Notes under the pieces: generated by a model
The model's database searches: none
The model's input: the letters and a program-made list of their open reading frames with translations, nothing else
Told to the model about the DNA's origin: nothing
Made by a program: the position numbers and the translations under genes
DNA from: Oscillatoriales cyanobacterium SM2_2_1
Lineage (GTDB): Bacteria; Cyanobacteriota; Cyanobacteriia; Pseudanabaenales; Pseudanabaenaceae
DNA: 64,000 nt
Assembly: GCA_012031145.1 (NCBI GenBank)
Contig: JAAUUH010000003.1
Location: forward strand, 1 to 64,000
Direction: 5' to 3'
Shown here: one piece after another, positions 56,310 through 64,000 of the stretch
How the letters are laid out: each line of letters opens with the position of its first letter
Position numbering within the stretch: the first letter of the stretch is position 1

Positions 56310-57043
56310 ATTGGTGGTTGGGGCGGGTGCTGAATCCCCGACCATTGAATGGCGGGCGCTTTGGCGGGAGGGGTGCTGGATTCGAGACAGACCCGGCGAT
56401 AGGAAAAAAAGCGCTCCGGCTCACGCAGGGTGCAATGGGGGGCGGTGGCGATTTGATGCTTGCCAATCCCCCATTCCTGGAGCTGCTGGTGTTGCACTTG
56501 GCGCAGGTCGAGGCGCACCCGTTCAGGGTCAGGATCCACCAGGATCCCGACGGTGTGCTCGATGGTGGCAAGAACGGCTTCGGCGACGGAGGTTTTGACT
56601 TGATAGACCATGCCAGAAATGGCGGGGCCAAGGGCGATCATCAAGTGCTCGGGCTGGGAACCCGTGGCGCAAAGGTGGGTAAGGGTCTGGGGAATAATAT
56701 TGGCAGCGGTGCCGCGCCAGCCAGCATGGATCGCGGCCACCCGTCCCGACTGGCGATCGCCAATTAGGATGGGGACGCAATCGGCGCTGCAGATCCAAGT
56801 GGAGGCAAGGGGTTCGTCGGTGAAGAGGGCATCAGCCTCAGGGAGCGGGTCCCGGGGTTGGGTATCCCAAAGCCTGTCGCCATGGACTTGTTTAACGCTG
56901 TAGGCGGTGCCAGCGCCAAAATATTGGCGGTGGAGTTGCTCGGGGACTTGGGGGGCTTGGGCACGGGTAAAGAAGCCGTGGGAAAAGCCGTCTAGTAGGG
57001 AGCAGGTAAGGACGTGGTCATGCCAGTACCATTGCGCGTTCAT
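56306..57043 (-). CDS. pgeF: Peptidoglycan editing factor PgeF (polyphenol-oxidase/laccase-domain family)
   Basis: 245 residues with family signatures SVKQVHGDRLWD, STWICSADCVPILIGD (SADC zinc/Cys site), GRVAAIHAGWRGTAANIIPQ (HAGWRG) and MIALGPAISGMVYQV. PgeF removes L-Ser wrongly incorporated at the first stem position of UDP-MurNAc precursors. Family proteins were earlier called multicopper polyphenol oxidases or laccase-domain YfiH. It is the last gene of a minus-strand run with trmB and aroA. Confidence 0.88.
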   Translation of the reverse strand: MNAQWYWHDHVLTCSLLDGFSHGFFTRAQAPQVPEQLHRQYFGAGTAYSVKQVHGDRLWDTQPRDPLPEADALFTDEPLASTWICSADCVPILIGDRQSGRVAAIHAGWRGTAANIIPQTLTHLCATGSQPEHLMIALGPAISGMVYQVKTSVAEAVLATIEHTVGILVDPDPERVRLDLRQVQHQQLQEWGIGKHQIATAPHCTLREPERFFSYRRVCLESSTPPAKAPAIQWSGIQHPPQPPI

Positions 57044-57138
57044 GGGTTAGCCAGATGGATTGAGTAGAAATGGAGCGTTAACGGTGCAACCTAGGAACGG
57101 CGATTATCGGGGTGAATTGGGGAATCCATAGGATTTAT

Positions 57139-57834
57139 TTAAGCATCAAGGCGGCGATTGAAATATCCGCGATAGATCGGGGAGCCATTGTGTAGCGTCC
57201 AGCGCTCGCGCTCCGTGGGGATATGTTGGGGGTAGAGGTCATCGGGGGCAAATTGTCCGGAACCAGCGAGGTTGAGGAACCGCCCATCGGCATCGAAGCA
57301 TCGGATCATGGCGATCGCCACGGGCTTGACATCCGATTGCAGCCGCACTTCACCGCCGGGGATCAGCAACTGGGCTAAGGTAGCCACCAACTCGGGCTGA
57401 ACGGTGCGGCGCTTTTGTTGGCGACGCTTAAACCACGGGTCGGGGAACTGAATTGTAACTTGGTGAATAGATCGGGGGGGCAACAGTCCGGGCAGGGTAG
57501 GGTTGACATTACAAAAGAGGTAGTGCAAATTGGGCAGCCCCAGGATGTCACGGGCAGTGTTGGCGGACTGCACTAGGGGCTCGCGAATCTCAAGACCTAG
57601 AAAGTTGCGATCGCCATGGCGTTGGGCCATCTGCAGGAGGTACTCTCCCCGCCCACAACCAATGTCAAGACTCAGGGGCAATTTCCAGTCACCATAGATT
57701 CGAGTCCAGTCAGGGGGTGGGGTGGGCTGTTGGTATTGGATTCCAAGGGGATTGACATGCTCTCGCACCCGCACCCGGCGAATGGGGCTAGGGAGCACCG
57801 GGGCATCGGGAAGCGAATCAAACACGGAGGTCAC
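57139..57834 (-). CDS. trmB: tRNA (guanine-N7)-methyltransferase
   Basis: 231 residues from the GTG at 57834, which overlaps the aroA TGA (GTGA) and is preferred over the longer frame inside aroA. Rossmann SAM motif [20 protein letters not shown], then [28 protein letters not shown] and the catalytic [20 protein letters not shown]. TrmB methylates G46 in the tRNA variable loop. Confidence 0.93.
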   Translation of the reverse strand: MTSVFDSLPDAPVLPSPIRRVRVREHVNPLGIQYQQPTPPPDWTRIYGDWKLPLSLDIGCGRGEYLLQMAQRHGDRNFLGLEIREPLVQSANTARDILGLPNLHYLFCNVNPTLPGLLPPRSIHQVTIQFPDPWFKRRQQKRRTVQPELVATLAQLLIPGGEVRLQSDVKPVAIAMIRCFDADGRFLNLAGSGQFAPDDLYPQHIPTERERWTLHNGSPIYRGYFNRRLDA

Positions 57835-59120
57835 TGGAGTTGGTGCAGGGTGGCGATAAAACTGGGGTAGGAGATGGCAATGCACTCCGCGCCGTGGAGG
57901 GTGATGGGCTGTTGCACTCCGAGGGCGGCGATCGCCAAACTCATGGCAATGCGATGATCCCCATAGCTCTCAAGATCGGTGCCCCGCAGTTGCCCCCCGC
58001 CGTGGATATCCATGCCATCGGGCTGTTCGGTGACCTCTGCGCCCATGGCGGCGAGGGCATTAACCATAGCGGTAATGCGATCACATTCCTTGACCCGCAG
58101 CTCTGCCGCGTCGCGAATTCGGGTAAAACCCCGGGCATAGGCAGCGGCGATCGCCAGAATCGGCAATTCATCGATCAGTCGGGGAATGATCGCACCCGTA
58201 ATATCGGTACCTCGGAGTGTGGCCGTACGGACCCGCAAATCGGCCACGGGTTCGCCCGTGATCAGCCGCTCCTGCACTATGGTGATGTCCGCACCCATAG
58301 ACTGTAAGATTTCCAGTACCCCTGTCCGAGTGGGGTTAATACCGACATTCTCAATCACCAGATCGGAATCGGGTATGATGCTGGCGGCCACTAACCAGAA
58401 CGCCGCCGAGCTAATATCCCCAGGCACCGTGATCTCTTGCCCGTGGAGGGAACGCCCACCGCGCACGGTCACGCTCAGATGGTCAGTGGTCACATCGGCC
58501 CCAAAGGCAGCCATCATCCGCTCGCTGTGATCCCGGGATTGTTCAGGCTCGGTGATCGTAACGGCTCCATCAATCGTCAGGGCGGCCAGCATTAAACAGG
58601 ATTTTACCTGGGCCGAAGCCACGGGAGAGGCAAAGGTGATTGGTCGCAGCATTTGACCCCGCACCGCCAAGGGCGCATACCCCCCTGCCCGGCACCAGAT
58701 CTCGGCTCCCATTTCTTGCAAGGGATGGATCACACGCTTCATGGGGCGCGATCGCAGCGACCCATCGCCGGTAATAGTAAAAAATCGCCGGGGTTGGGCG
58801 GCCAACAGACCCAACATTAGTCGGAGGGTGGTGCCCGAATTGCCAGCATTCAAGACATCAACCGGTTCCTGTAGTGCACCTAAGCCAATACCCTCCACCG
58901 TCACCAAGGAGTCATTAAGGGGGGAGATGGTGGCACCAAGGGCAGCAAAACAGGCAGCCGTACTGCGGGGATCTTCACCTAGCAACAATCCGCGAATGGT
59001 GGTGGTGCCCGTGGCGATCGCCCCCAACATCAGGGCACGGTGGGAGATGGATTTGTCGCCTGGCACCGTGATGCGGCCGCGCAGTCCTTGGGTTGCAGGG
59101 GAGAGGGTGAGGGCAGTCAT
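57831..59120 (-). CDS. aroA: 3-phosphoshikimate 1-carboxyvinyltransferase (EPSP synthase)
   Basis: 429 residues. Motifs: [20 protein letters not shown] (shikimate/PEP binding), [57 protein letters not shown] and [20 protein letters not shown], then [16 protein letters not shown] and [20 protein letters not shown]. It makes EPSP in the shikimate pathway toward aromatic amino acids, quinones and tocopherol. The NAGNSGT loop and Gly/Pro residues suggest a class I enzyme, as in most cyanobacteria. The start overlaps the DUF389 stop by 4 bp. Confidence 0.96.
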   Translation of the reverse strand: MTALTLSPATQGLRGRITVPGDKSISHRALMLGAIATGTTTIRGLLLGEDPRSTAACFAALGATISPLNDSLVTVEGIGLGALQEPVDVLNAGNSGTTLRLMLGLLAAQPRRFFTITGDGSLRSRPMKRVIHPLQEMGAEIWCRAGGYAPLAVRGQMLRPITFASPVASAQVKSCLMLAALTIDGAVTITEPEQSRDHSERMMAAFGADVTTDHLSVTVRGGRSLHGQEITVPGDISSAAFWLVAASIIPDSDLVIENVGINPTRTGVLEILQSMGADITIVQERLITGEPVADLRVRTATLRGTDITGAIIPRLIDELPILAIAAAYARGFTRIRDAAELRVKECDRITAMVNALAAMGAEVTEQPDGMDIHGGGQLRGTDLESYGDHRIAMSLAIAALGVQQPITLHGAECIAISYPSFIATLHQLQ

Positions 59121-60884
59121 GGGTCGGTGATCACCAATTGAAGGGCAGATTGGTTTGCTAGGCTACCAGATTGCAGCACCCCAAGACGAGTTGGAGCAAT
59201 TTGAGCAACCTGTTGAAAGCGCTCTGTAAGCAGCTGTTGCCGCTGCTGCCGCAGGGTAGGGGGATCATTCTTGTCTCCGACAAGGGAAATAAACACAGTC
59301 AGCCGGGGATAGCGGGACAGGGTTTGCGCTAGGGTATCGACCAGCCGCTGCCCGGCGGGGGTAAGGGTCGCCTGTTTGGGCACAAAAGCAATCCCCTGCG
59401 GCTGACTGCTGAGGTGCTCGAGTGTCAGGGCTAGGGTGTCGATGGCGAGACGCTCCTGCAGGATCTGGGTCAGTACCCCTTGGGTGTCGGCGCTCAGGGG
59501 GCTGGGGCCAAGATGGGTCAGGATAATAGCCAGGGGGCGATCGCCCCAAAGGTTATGCGTCCTTCTACCATCTGATGCCCTCCTGGCAAGGGCAAGGAGC
59601 GGATCTGGCGGTCAAAGCGACTAAGCACTTCTGCCTGTTGCTCTGCCGCTGACTTGGGCTGCTCTGGGACAAAAAGATCTGCGGTGGGGCTGGTGAGATT
59701 TTGCGGGACGGTTGGGATCTCGATTAGGTCGAGACGTAAGCTGTCGCGGGATCGCCCCAGTGCTGCTGCTAGGGACGCGGCATATTTTTCCTGCTCGTCG
59801 AGACTCAAAGACTGCGTAGTGATCACCGTCAGCTCAACCACCAACTGCTCGCCTTGGAGGGTGGCATTCAAACGGTTGATCACACTGCGGGGCTGGCCAT
59901 CACCGGAGCGGATCAAACGCTCCTGCCACAACTGGCGGGCCAGGCGCAGAGTTTCGCTTTGTTGCTGCTTTCGCCCCAGTTCTAGGCGCAAGCGCTCAAA
60001 GGAGGTTCCTAGGGGAATCAGTAACGCCCCAATAATGGCAGCCATTGCTAAAATTCGTCCCTGTGCACCCCCCACTCGCCGCAGACGCCGTCCCCAGGGG
60101 TAGCGATCAAAAAAACGTTGGCACCAGGCCGTTTCCTGATCGGTGGCATCCCAGATTTCCATCGCCGCCAACACCGCCGCTGTATCGAGATGGATCGACA
60201 GAAACACCAGCATGGAGGTAAAGGTGATGGCCACCAAGTTGGTGAGAAACAGTAACCCCCACCCCCCGCCGTTGCTAAGCCCACGGCGCTACTAAAAGTT
60301 ACGGACAGTCCCAATCCATAGCCCACCACACATAGGGGTGGCATGAGGGCCACGGCGATCGCCACCCCCGGAATTGAGGTCACCACCCCGGTCATCGGAC
60401 GACAGGTAGACAGGGTGCCAATAGCTCCCGACACCAGGGCTACCACCAAGTCCAAAATATTCGGCTGGGTGCGGCTGGCAATTTCTGGGGTTAGTTCACG
60501 AAAGGGCAGCAGGGCAGAAGACACCATAGAAAGGGCGATCGCCACTAAGCAACTTAGGGCCAAATTTGCCACCGCCCGGACGATCAAAATCAAATTCCCC
60601 GCCGCCAGTCCCATGCCGAGGGACAGAATGGGCCCCATGAGCGGGGAGATGAGCATGGCACCAATGATTACCGCCGGACTGTTGAGAATTAATCCCAAGG
60701 TGCCAATCCCCGCCGCTGCCAGTACCTGCATCCAATAGCTCAAATCACGCAGCGTGGCTGCCTCAGAGAGATCTCGATACACCTCAAACTTGCGTTGGTG
60801 CCCTACACCTAAACATTCGGCCAGCCGTTCACGGTTAAACCTGCCTAGGAGTTTGGGTTGGGGGGAAGGGTTCGGTGGGATCAT
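59117..60884 (-). CDS. DUF389 membrane protein (two frameshifts)
   Basis: Starting at the ATG at 60884 ([17 protein letters not shown]), the first frame gives a DUF389 membrane core ([68 protein letters not shown]). It breaks at the CCCCC-A-CCCCCC tract (60256-60267). The second frame continues [20 protein letters not shown] and then a soluble domain to 59518, with a second break at CCCC (59544-59547). The third frame reads [20 protein letters not shown] to [19 protein letters not shown] and ends at 59117. One extra base at each site restores one protein of about 590 residues. DUF389 proteins resemble transporters; the function is unknown. It lies 19 bp after the TPR gene. Confidence 0.8.
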
Positions 60885-60903
60885 AGGGAGCCTACGGGGA
60901 GCG

Positions 60904-62007
60904 TTAGGGACGAGGTGGCGGAAACTGCTGTAGGAGTTGCTGCACCCGCCCAATGCCCTCAGCGTTATTGCGTTGCCTAAAAAGCACCGCTGCCCGCTCT
61001 AGGCTCTGGCGAGCCTCCGCCCAGCGCTGCTGCTGCCGGAGGGCATCTCCTAGGGCCAAATGGGCGTCGGCATCGTTGGGGTCAATGCTCAGAATCTGGC
61101 GGAAGGAAACGATCGCCCCGGCAAGGGAATTTTGCTCTAGATATAGGCGGGCAATCAGCCAGTGCACTTGGGAATCATCCCGGCGGACTGCCGCCGCCCT
61201 CCGGTAGGCAGAGATAGCCTCACTGAAGTTTCCCTGTTGCTGCAAAATTTCGCCGATACCCTGGTTGGCCTCCGCATGGCGAGGGTTGAGGCTTACGGCC
61301 CGCTGATACTTTTCTAGGGCTTCATCGGTTTTGCCTTCCGCGGCAAGGGCACTGGCGATCGCAAACCAAACATCGGCATTGAGGGGTGCAATCCGGTCTG
61401 CCTTCAGTAGCACTTCCGAAGCCTCACGCAACTTGTCCTGTTGTTGCAAAACATAACTGAGGTGCAAATAGGCCCGCACATCCCGGGGGGCGATACCCAT
61501 AATCTGGCGGTAGACCCGCTGGGCTTGGGGAATTCTTTCCGCCTTGGTCAGGGCGTAGGCCAAGCCATAGTAAGCATCCAGGTTTCTTCGATCCAACTGA
61601 ATCGCCCGCTCATAACTCTGAATCGCTAGGGGGAACTGCTGCAACTTCGCCGCCGTAAATCCCCGGGCCATGTGGGCCCGCACATTCCGCCCATCGAGGC
61701 TCAGGGCCTGCTCAAAATGGCGCAATGCTTCCCCATAGCTTTCCTGCTGGGTTAGCAAAAAACCTAGACTCACCAAGAGACTGGCATTTTTTGGCTCCAA
61801 GGTCACCGCTTGACGGTAGGCCGCGATCGCCCCTGCCAGATCATTATTTTGCCAGCGTTCCCGTCCCTGGCGAATAAGATCGCTGACCTGCGATCGGGGC
61901 AACCGTTGAGCCCCAACCCCACCCGGCAATAGTAGGGTGCCCAGCAGTAAGCCCGCAATCGTAACCCTTCCTAAGCTTTTTAACCGCAGCACTTGGGTTC
62001 CAAACAT
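60904..62007 (-). CDS. Exported TPR-repeat protein
   Basis: 367 residues: a signal peptide (VTIAGLLLGTLLLPGGVGA), then about eight TPR units (for example NNDLAGAIAAYRQAVTLEPK, YGEALRHFEQALSLDGRNV, FPLAIQSYERAIQLDRRNLD, TDEALEKYQRAVSLNPRHA, LAGAIVSFRQILSIDPNDAD) and a Pro-rich end. TPR helices make protein-binding superhelices. A lumenal or periplasmic scaffold role is likely, but the partner is unknown. It is the first gene of the DUF389-aroA-trmB-pgeF set. Confidence 0.88.
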   Translation of the reverse strand: MFGTQVLRLKSLGRVTIAGLLLGTLLLPGGVGAQRLPRSQVSDLIRQGRERWQNNDLAGAIAAYRQAVTLEPKNASLLVSLGFLLTQQESYGEALRHFEQALSLDGRNVRAHMARGFTAAKLQQFPLAIQSYERAIQLDRRNLDAYYGLAYALTKAERIPQAQRVYRQIMGIAPRDVRAYLHLSYVLQQQDKLREASEVLLKADRIAPLNADVWFAIASALAAEGKTDEALEKYQRAVSLNPRHAEANQGIGEILQQQGNFSEAISAYRRAAAVRRDDSQVHWLIARLYLEQNSLAGAIVSFRQILSIDPNDADAHLALGDALRQQQRWAEARQSLERAAVLFRQRNNAEGIGRVQQLLQQFPPPRP

Positions 62008-62123
62008 AAAAAAGCCAGTGTATCATACAAAACCTCATGCCCCGCTGCAACCATGTTCTATGGGGCCAGCCCTAGGAACTACAGAATATCTTCCTGCCCT
62101 AGGAACCCAAACCCACCCCTACA

Positions 62124-63491
62124 ATGGCGGCATTTCAATGCATATCAGGGTTTATGGTCGATACGTGGCAGAGCGGCTTTGCAATTGCGGTATTTGTCAC
62201 TACGGTTTTTTTGCTGATGACCGAATGGCTCCACATGGCGATCATTGCCCTGCTTGGGGCCATGATATTGGTCTTTGCCAACATTATGAGCCTGCCGGAA
62301 GCAATCTCTTACATTGGCAACAGTCATGGCACCCTGGCCCTGTTCTTTGGCGTCATGGTCATGGTGCGCGCCTTTGAACCCACCCGCATCTTTGAATATC
62401 TGGCCACCCAGATGGTGATTTTGGCTGATGGACGGGGCGATCGCCTAGTCATTGGTGTTGCGTTGTTAACGACATTTTTTTCCGCTGTTTTGCCCAATGC
62501 CACTACGGTCGTCCTACTGGCCCCGTTGCTGCCGCCCCTATCCCTTGAGTTGGGAATTGACTTCGCCCCCCTGATCATCCTGATGGTTCTCACCGCCAAC
62601 AGTGCTGGGCTGCTGACCCTGATTGGTGACCCGGTGACCTACATTTTGGGGGAATCCCTGCGGATTAATTTTTTAGACTATTTGCTGCGCTGCGGCTTTA
62701 GTGGTGTCCTGGCGGTGGGAATTGTCCTGATCACAGCGCCGTGGCTCTTCCGCAACACCTGGCAAATTCGGATGCCCAACCTTGAGAAATTACCCCTACC
62801 CCGCCTTAACCATCCCCGTATTTTGTTGGTTGGCGGTTTAATCACGCTCTTTGTGTTGGTTTTTTTTGTGATTGGCGAAAATCTCCCCTACCCCGTCTCG
62901 CCCGCCAGTGTTGCCCTCATGGGAGCCACCCTAGCACTGCTGCTTTCTCACCACAGCAAGGTCGATACGGTGCCGCATATTCTCAGCGATGTCGATTGGA
63001 GCACCCTAATCTTTTTTATGAGCTTTTTTGTAATTACCGGCAGTTTGGAGCGCACCGGGGTGATTACTAGTCTTTCTAATATCCTCGCTCAACTGCTCGG
63101 ACAAAACATTCTTGCTGGCAGTGTGCTCCTGCTGTGGGTTTCCGGTTCTTTGTCGGCGCTAGTACCCAACATTCCTCTGATGGTCGCGATGGTGCCGCTG
63201 TTGCGGGACTATGCCGTGGCAGCCAACCTCATGACGGCTGCGGCACCCACAGTACCCGTGGCAGTGCTGCCCCTATTTTATGGGCTCCTCTATGGGGTGT
63301 CCCTGGGGGGAAATGGCAGCCTGATTGGGGCATCGGCAAATATCGTAGCCGCGGGGATTTCGGAGCAGCACGGAAGACGGATTAGCTTTAATACTTTTTT
63401 GCGGTACGGCTTGCCGCTGACGATACTCCAGTTGGTGGCAACCTCCATTTACCTGCTTTTTCAGTTCTGGCTGAGCCAGACCCCAACATAG
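62124..63491 (+). CDS. ArsB/NhaD-superfamily anion or Na+/H+ permease
   Basis: 455 residues from ATG 62124 (or 445 from ATG 62154), with about 11-12 membrane segments. ArsB/NhaD (ion transporter superfamily) features: LHMAIIALLGAMILVFANIM, FFSAVLPNATTVVLLAPLLP, LTANSAGLLTLIGDPVTYIL (paired re-entrant motif) and VSLGGNGSLIGASANIVAAG (second copy). The family exports arsenite or exchanges Na+/H+; substrates vary and cannot be set here. It is divergent from the TPR gene. Confidence 0.85.
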   Translation: MAAFQCISGFMVDTWQSGFAIAVFVTTVFLLMTEWLHMAIIALLGAMILVFANIMSLPEAISYIGNSHGTLALFFGVMVMVRAFEPTRIFEYLATQMVILADGRGDRLVIGVALLTTFFSAVLPNATTVVLLAPLLPPLSLELGIDFAPLIILMVLTANSAGLLTLIGDPVTYILGESLRINFLDYLLRCGFSGVLAVGIVLITAPWLFRNTWQIRMPNLEKLPLPRLNHPRILLVGGLITLFVLVFFVIGENLPYPVSPASVALMGATLALLLSHHSKVDTVPHILSDVDWSTLIFFMSFFVITGSLERTGVITSLSNILAQLLGQNILAGSVLLLWVSGSLSALVPNIPLMVAMVPLLRDYAVAANLMTAAAPTVPVAVLPLFYGLLYGVSLGGNGSLIGASANIVAAGISEQHGRRISFNTFLRYGLPLTILQLVATSIYLLFQFWLSQTPT

Positions 63492-63792
63492 ACCTTGACC
63501 TTGCTTCAGCAAGCACCGGTTGCTTTGGGGTGGGAGGTGTACCGGTGCACTAATGATTCCAAGGGTATCGGCTCACCGCTGGGCAAAGGCGGCGGGATCT
63601 TGGTCACGGCGGTGCTGGGTGGGGATGGGTACGCCTTGGTGCTCTCTTTGTCAAAGCCGCCGAATATTCCAGGGATAGGGAATCGCGGGGCAACCTAAAA
63701 AAGCTCGAAGGGGAGGGTGAAATGTTTGACCTCAAAGCTCAACGCAACCAAACGCAACCCCAGCGCCAACAGTGCCGCAGCAGAGAAACGAC
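63492..63792. other. Intergenic stretch without a supported gene
   Basis: A 67-codon plus-strand frame at 63495-63698 contains plain, repeat-like Gly/Leu sequence and no recognised family. I do not support it as a gene. Confidence 0.4.
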
Positions 63793-64000
63793 CTAACTCA
63801 CGCCGCGGGGGTCGGAAGCCTTGACTACTTTTTTCCGGCGGATGGTCAGCCACCCCAGACCCCCTAGGGCAACTAAACTTAAACCGCCATCAAAGGCAAA
63901 GGGAACAACCCGGATCCTAAGACCGAGGCGGTTAGAGTTACTAGAGTAGGATGTGCCGTTATCATTGCTAAAAGCACCTCCGAAGGGAGTCACACCAATA
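63793..64000 (-). CDS. Exported protein with PFE-CTERM-like C-terminal sorting signal (partial)
   Basis: Only the C-terminus is in the window; the frame runs open past the right edge (the apparent start at 63993 is a GTG within it). The end VVPFAFDGGLSLVALGGLG, then WLTIRRKKVVKAS, is a short P-F-x-x-D/E motif, a membrane helix and a basic tail, the layout of exosortase-processed sorting signals such as PEP-CTERM or PFE-CTERM. The upstream SNDNGTSYSSNSNRLG is low-complexity. The protein would be an exported surface or envelope protein. Confidence 0.6.
   Translation of the reverse strand, partial: IGVTPFGGAFSNDNGTSYSSNSNRLGLRIRVVPFAFDGGLSLVALGGLGWLTIRRKKVVKASDPRGVS

Noticed and set aside
63495-63698. 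67-codon plus-strand ORF after the permease
   Set aside because: No ribosome-binding site, no family, low-complexity composition and partly repeat-like.
1-64000. CRISPR array
   Set aside because: No set of regularly spaced 25-40-bp direct repeats with unique spacers was seen; the short tandem repeats at 13116 and 51478 have no spacers.

Overview
The window is chromosomal DNA of a cyanobacterium. Evidence includes the Mg-chelatase H subunit, cyanophycin synthetase, ferredoxin-thioredoxin reductase, an NDH-1 NdhD3/D4-type subunit, a CYP38/TLP40-type lumenal cyclophilin, a cyanobacterial nrtABCD nitrate transporter, two Ser/Thr kinase-GUN4 fusions, and dense HIP1 octamers (GCGATCGC). I cannot name the genus from the sequence alone.

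Layout. Positions 1-5.7 kb are an AT-richer graveyard of broken mobile elements: IS630, IS4, ISKra4 and IS1 transposase relics, a UvrD-like helicase relic, an intact sterol-desaturase-family gene, and one copy of a ~115-bp MITE-like repeat whose second copy lies at 13.7 kb. I see no HIP1 octamer here before about 5284. From 5.8 to 12.9 kb come a cyclophilin, a SpoIID/LytB-like protein, PhzF, CobI, a PrxQ plus ABC-permease pair, a solute-binding lipoprotein and the SRP RNA. From 13.9 to 18.2 kb come a kinase-GUN4 gene at the end of an ftrC operon, a secreted unknown and trpS. From 18.2 to 23.4 kb lies nrtABCD on the minus strand, followed by tRNA-Gly(UCC), a beta-helix protein, a second kinase-GUN4 gene and cphA. 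From 29 to 41 kb there are a GNAT protein, a short TsaB-like gene and a long minus-strand run chlH - ispH - murE - histidine kinase - pentapeptide-repeat protein - unknown. From 41 to 51 kb two tyrosine autokinase/Wzz proteins flank an alkyltransferase-like gene, ndhD, a PilP-like membrane protein, a TIGR04376 protein and a D-ribulose-kinase-type FGGY kinase. From 51.6 to 64 kb come mutS, a B12-binding radical SAM protein, pgeF, trmB, aroA, a DUF389 protein, a TPR protein, an ArsB/NhaD permease and a partial sorting-signal protein at the right edge.

The most important quality point is that at least eight genes are broken by single-base indels. They are SpoIID-like, both kinases, a secreted unknown (probably twice), trpS, nrtA, the PilP-like gene and DUF389 (twice). 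Nearly all lie in homopolymer runs, and protein homology continues across each break. trpS is normally essential and nrtA sits in an otherwise intact operon. Homopolymer sequencing error is therefore more likely than gene death, so these genes are annotated as single spans.

A second pattern is tight packing. Seven convergent gene pairs overlap tail to tail by 4-91 bp, and many same-strand neighbours overlap by 4 bp. The biology that most deserves follow-up is the pair of kinase-GUN4 fusions in a genome segment that also encodes ChlH, the partner of GUN4 in chlorophyll synthesis. Next is the MITE family, one copy of which appears to supply the start of a truncated gene.
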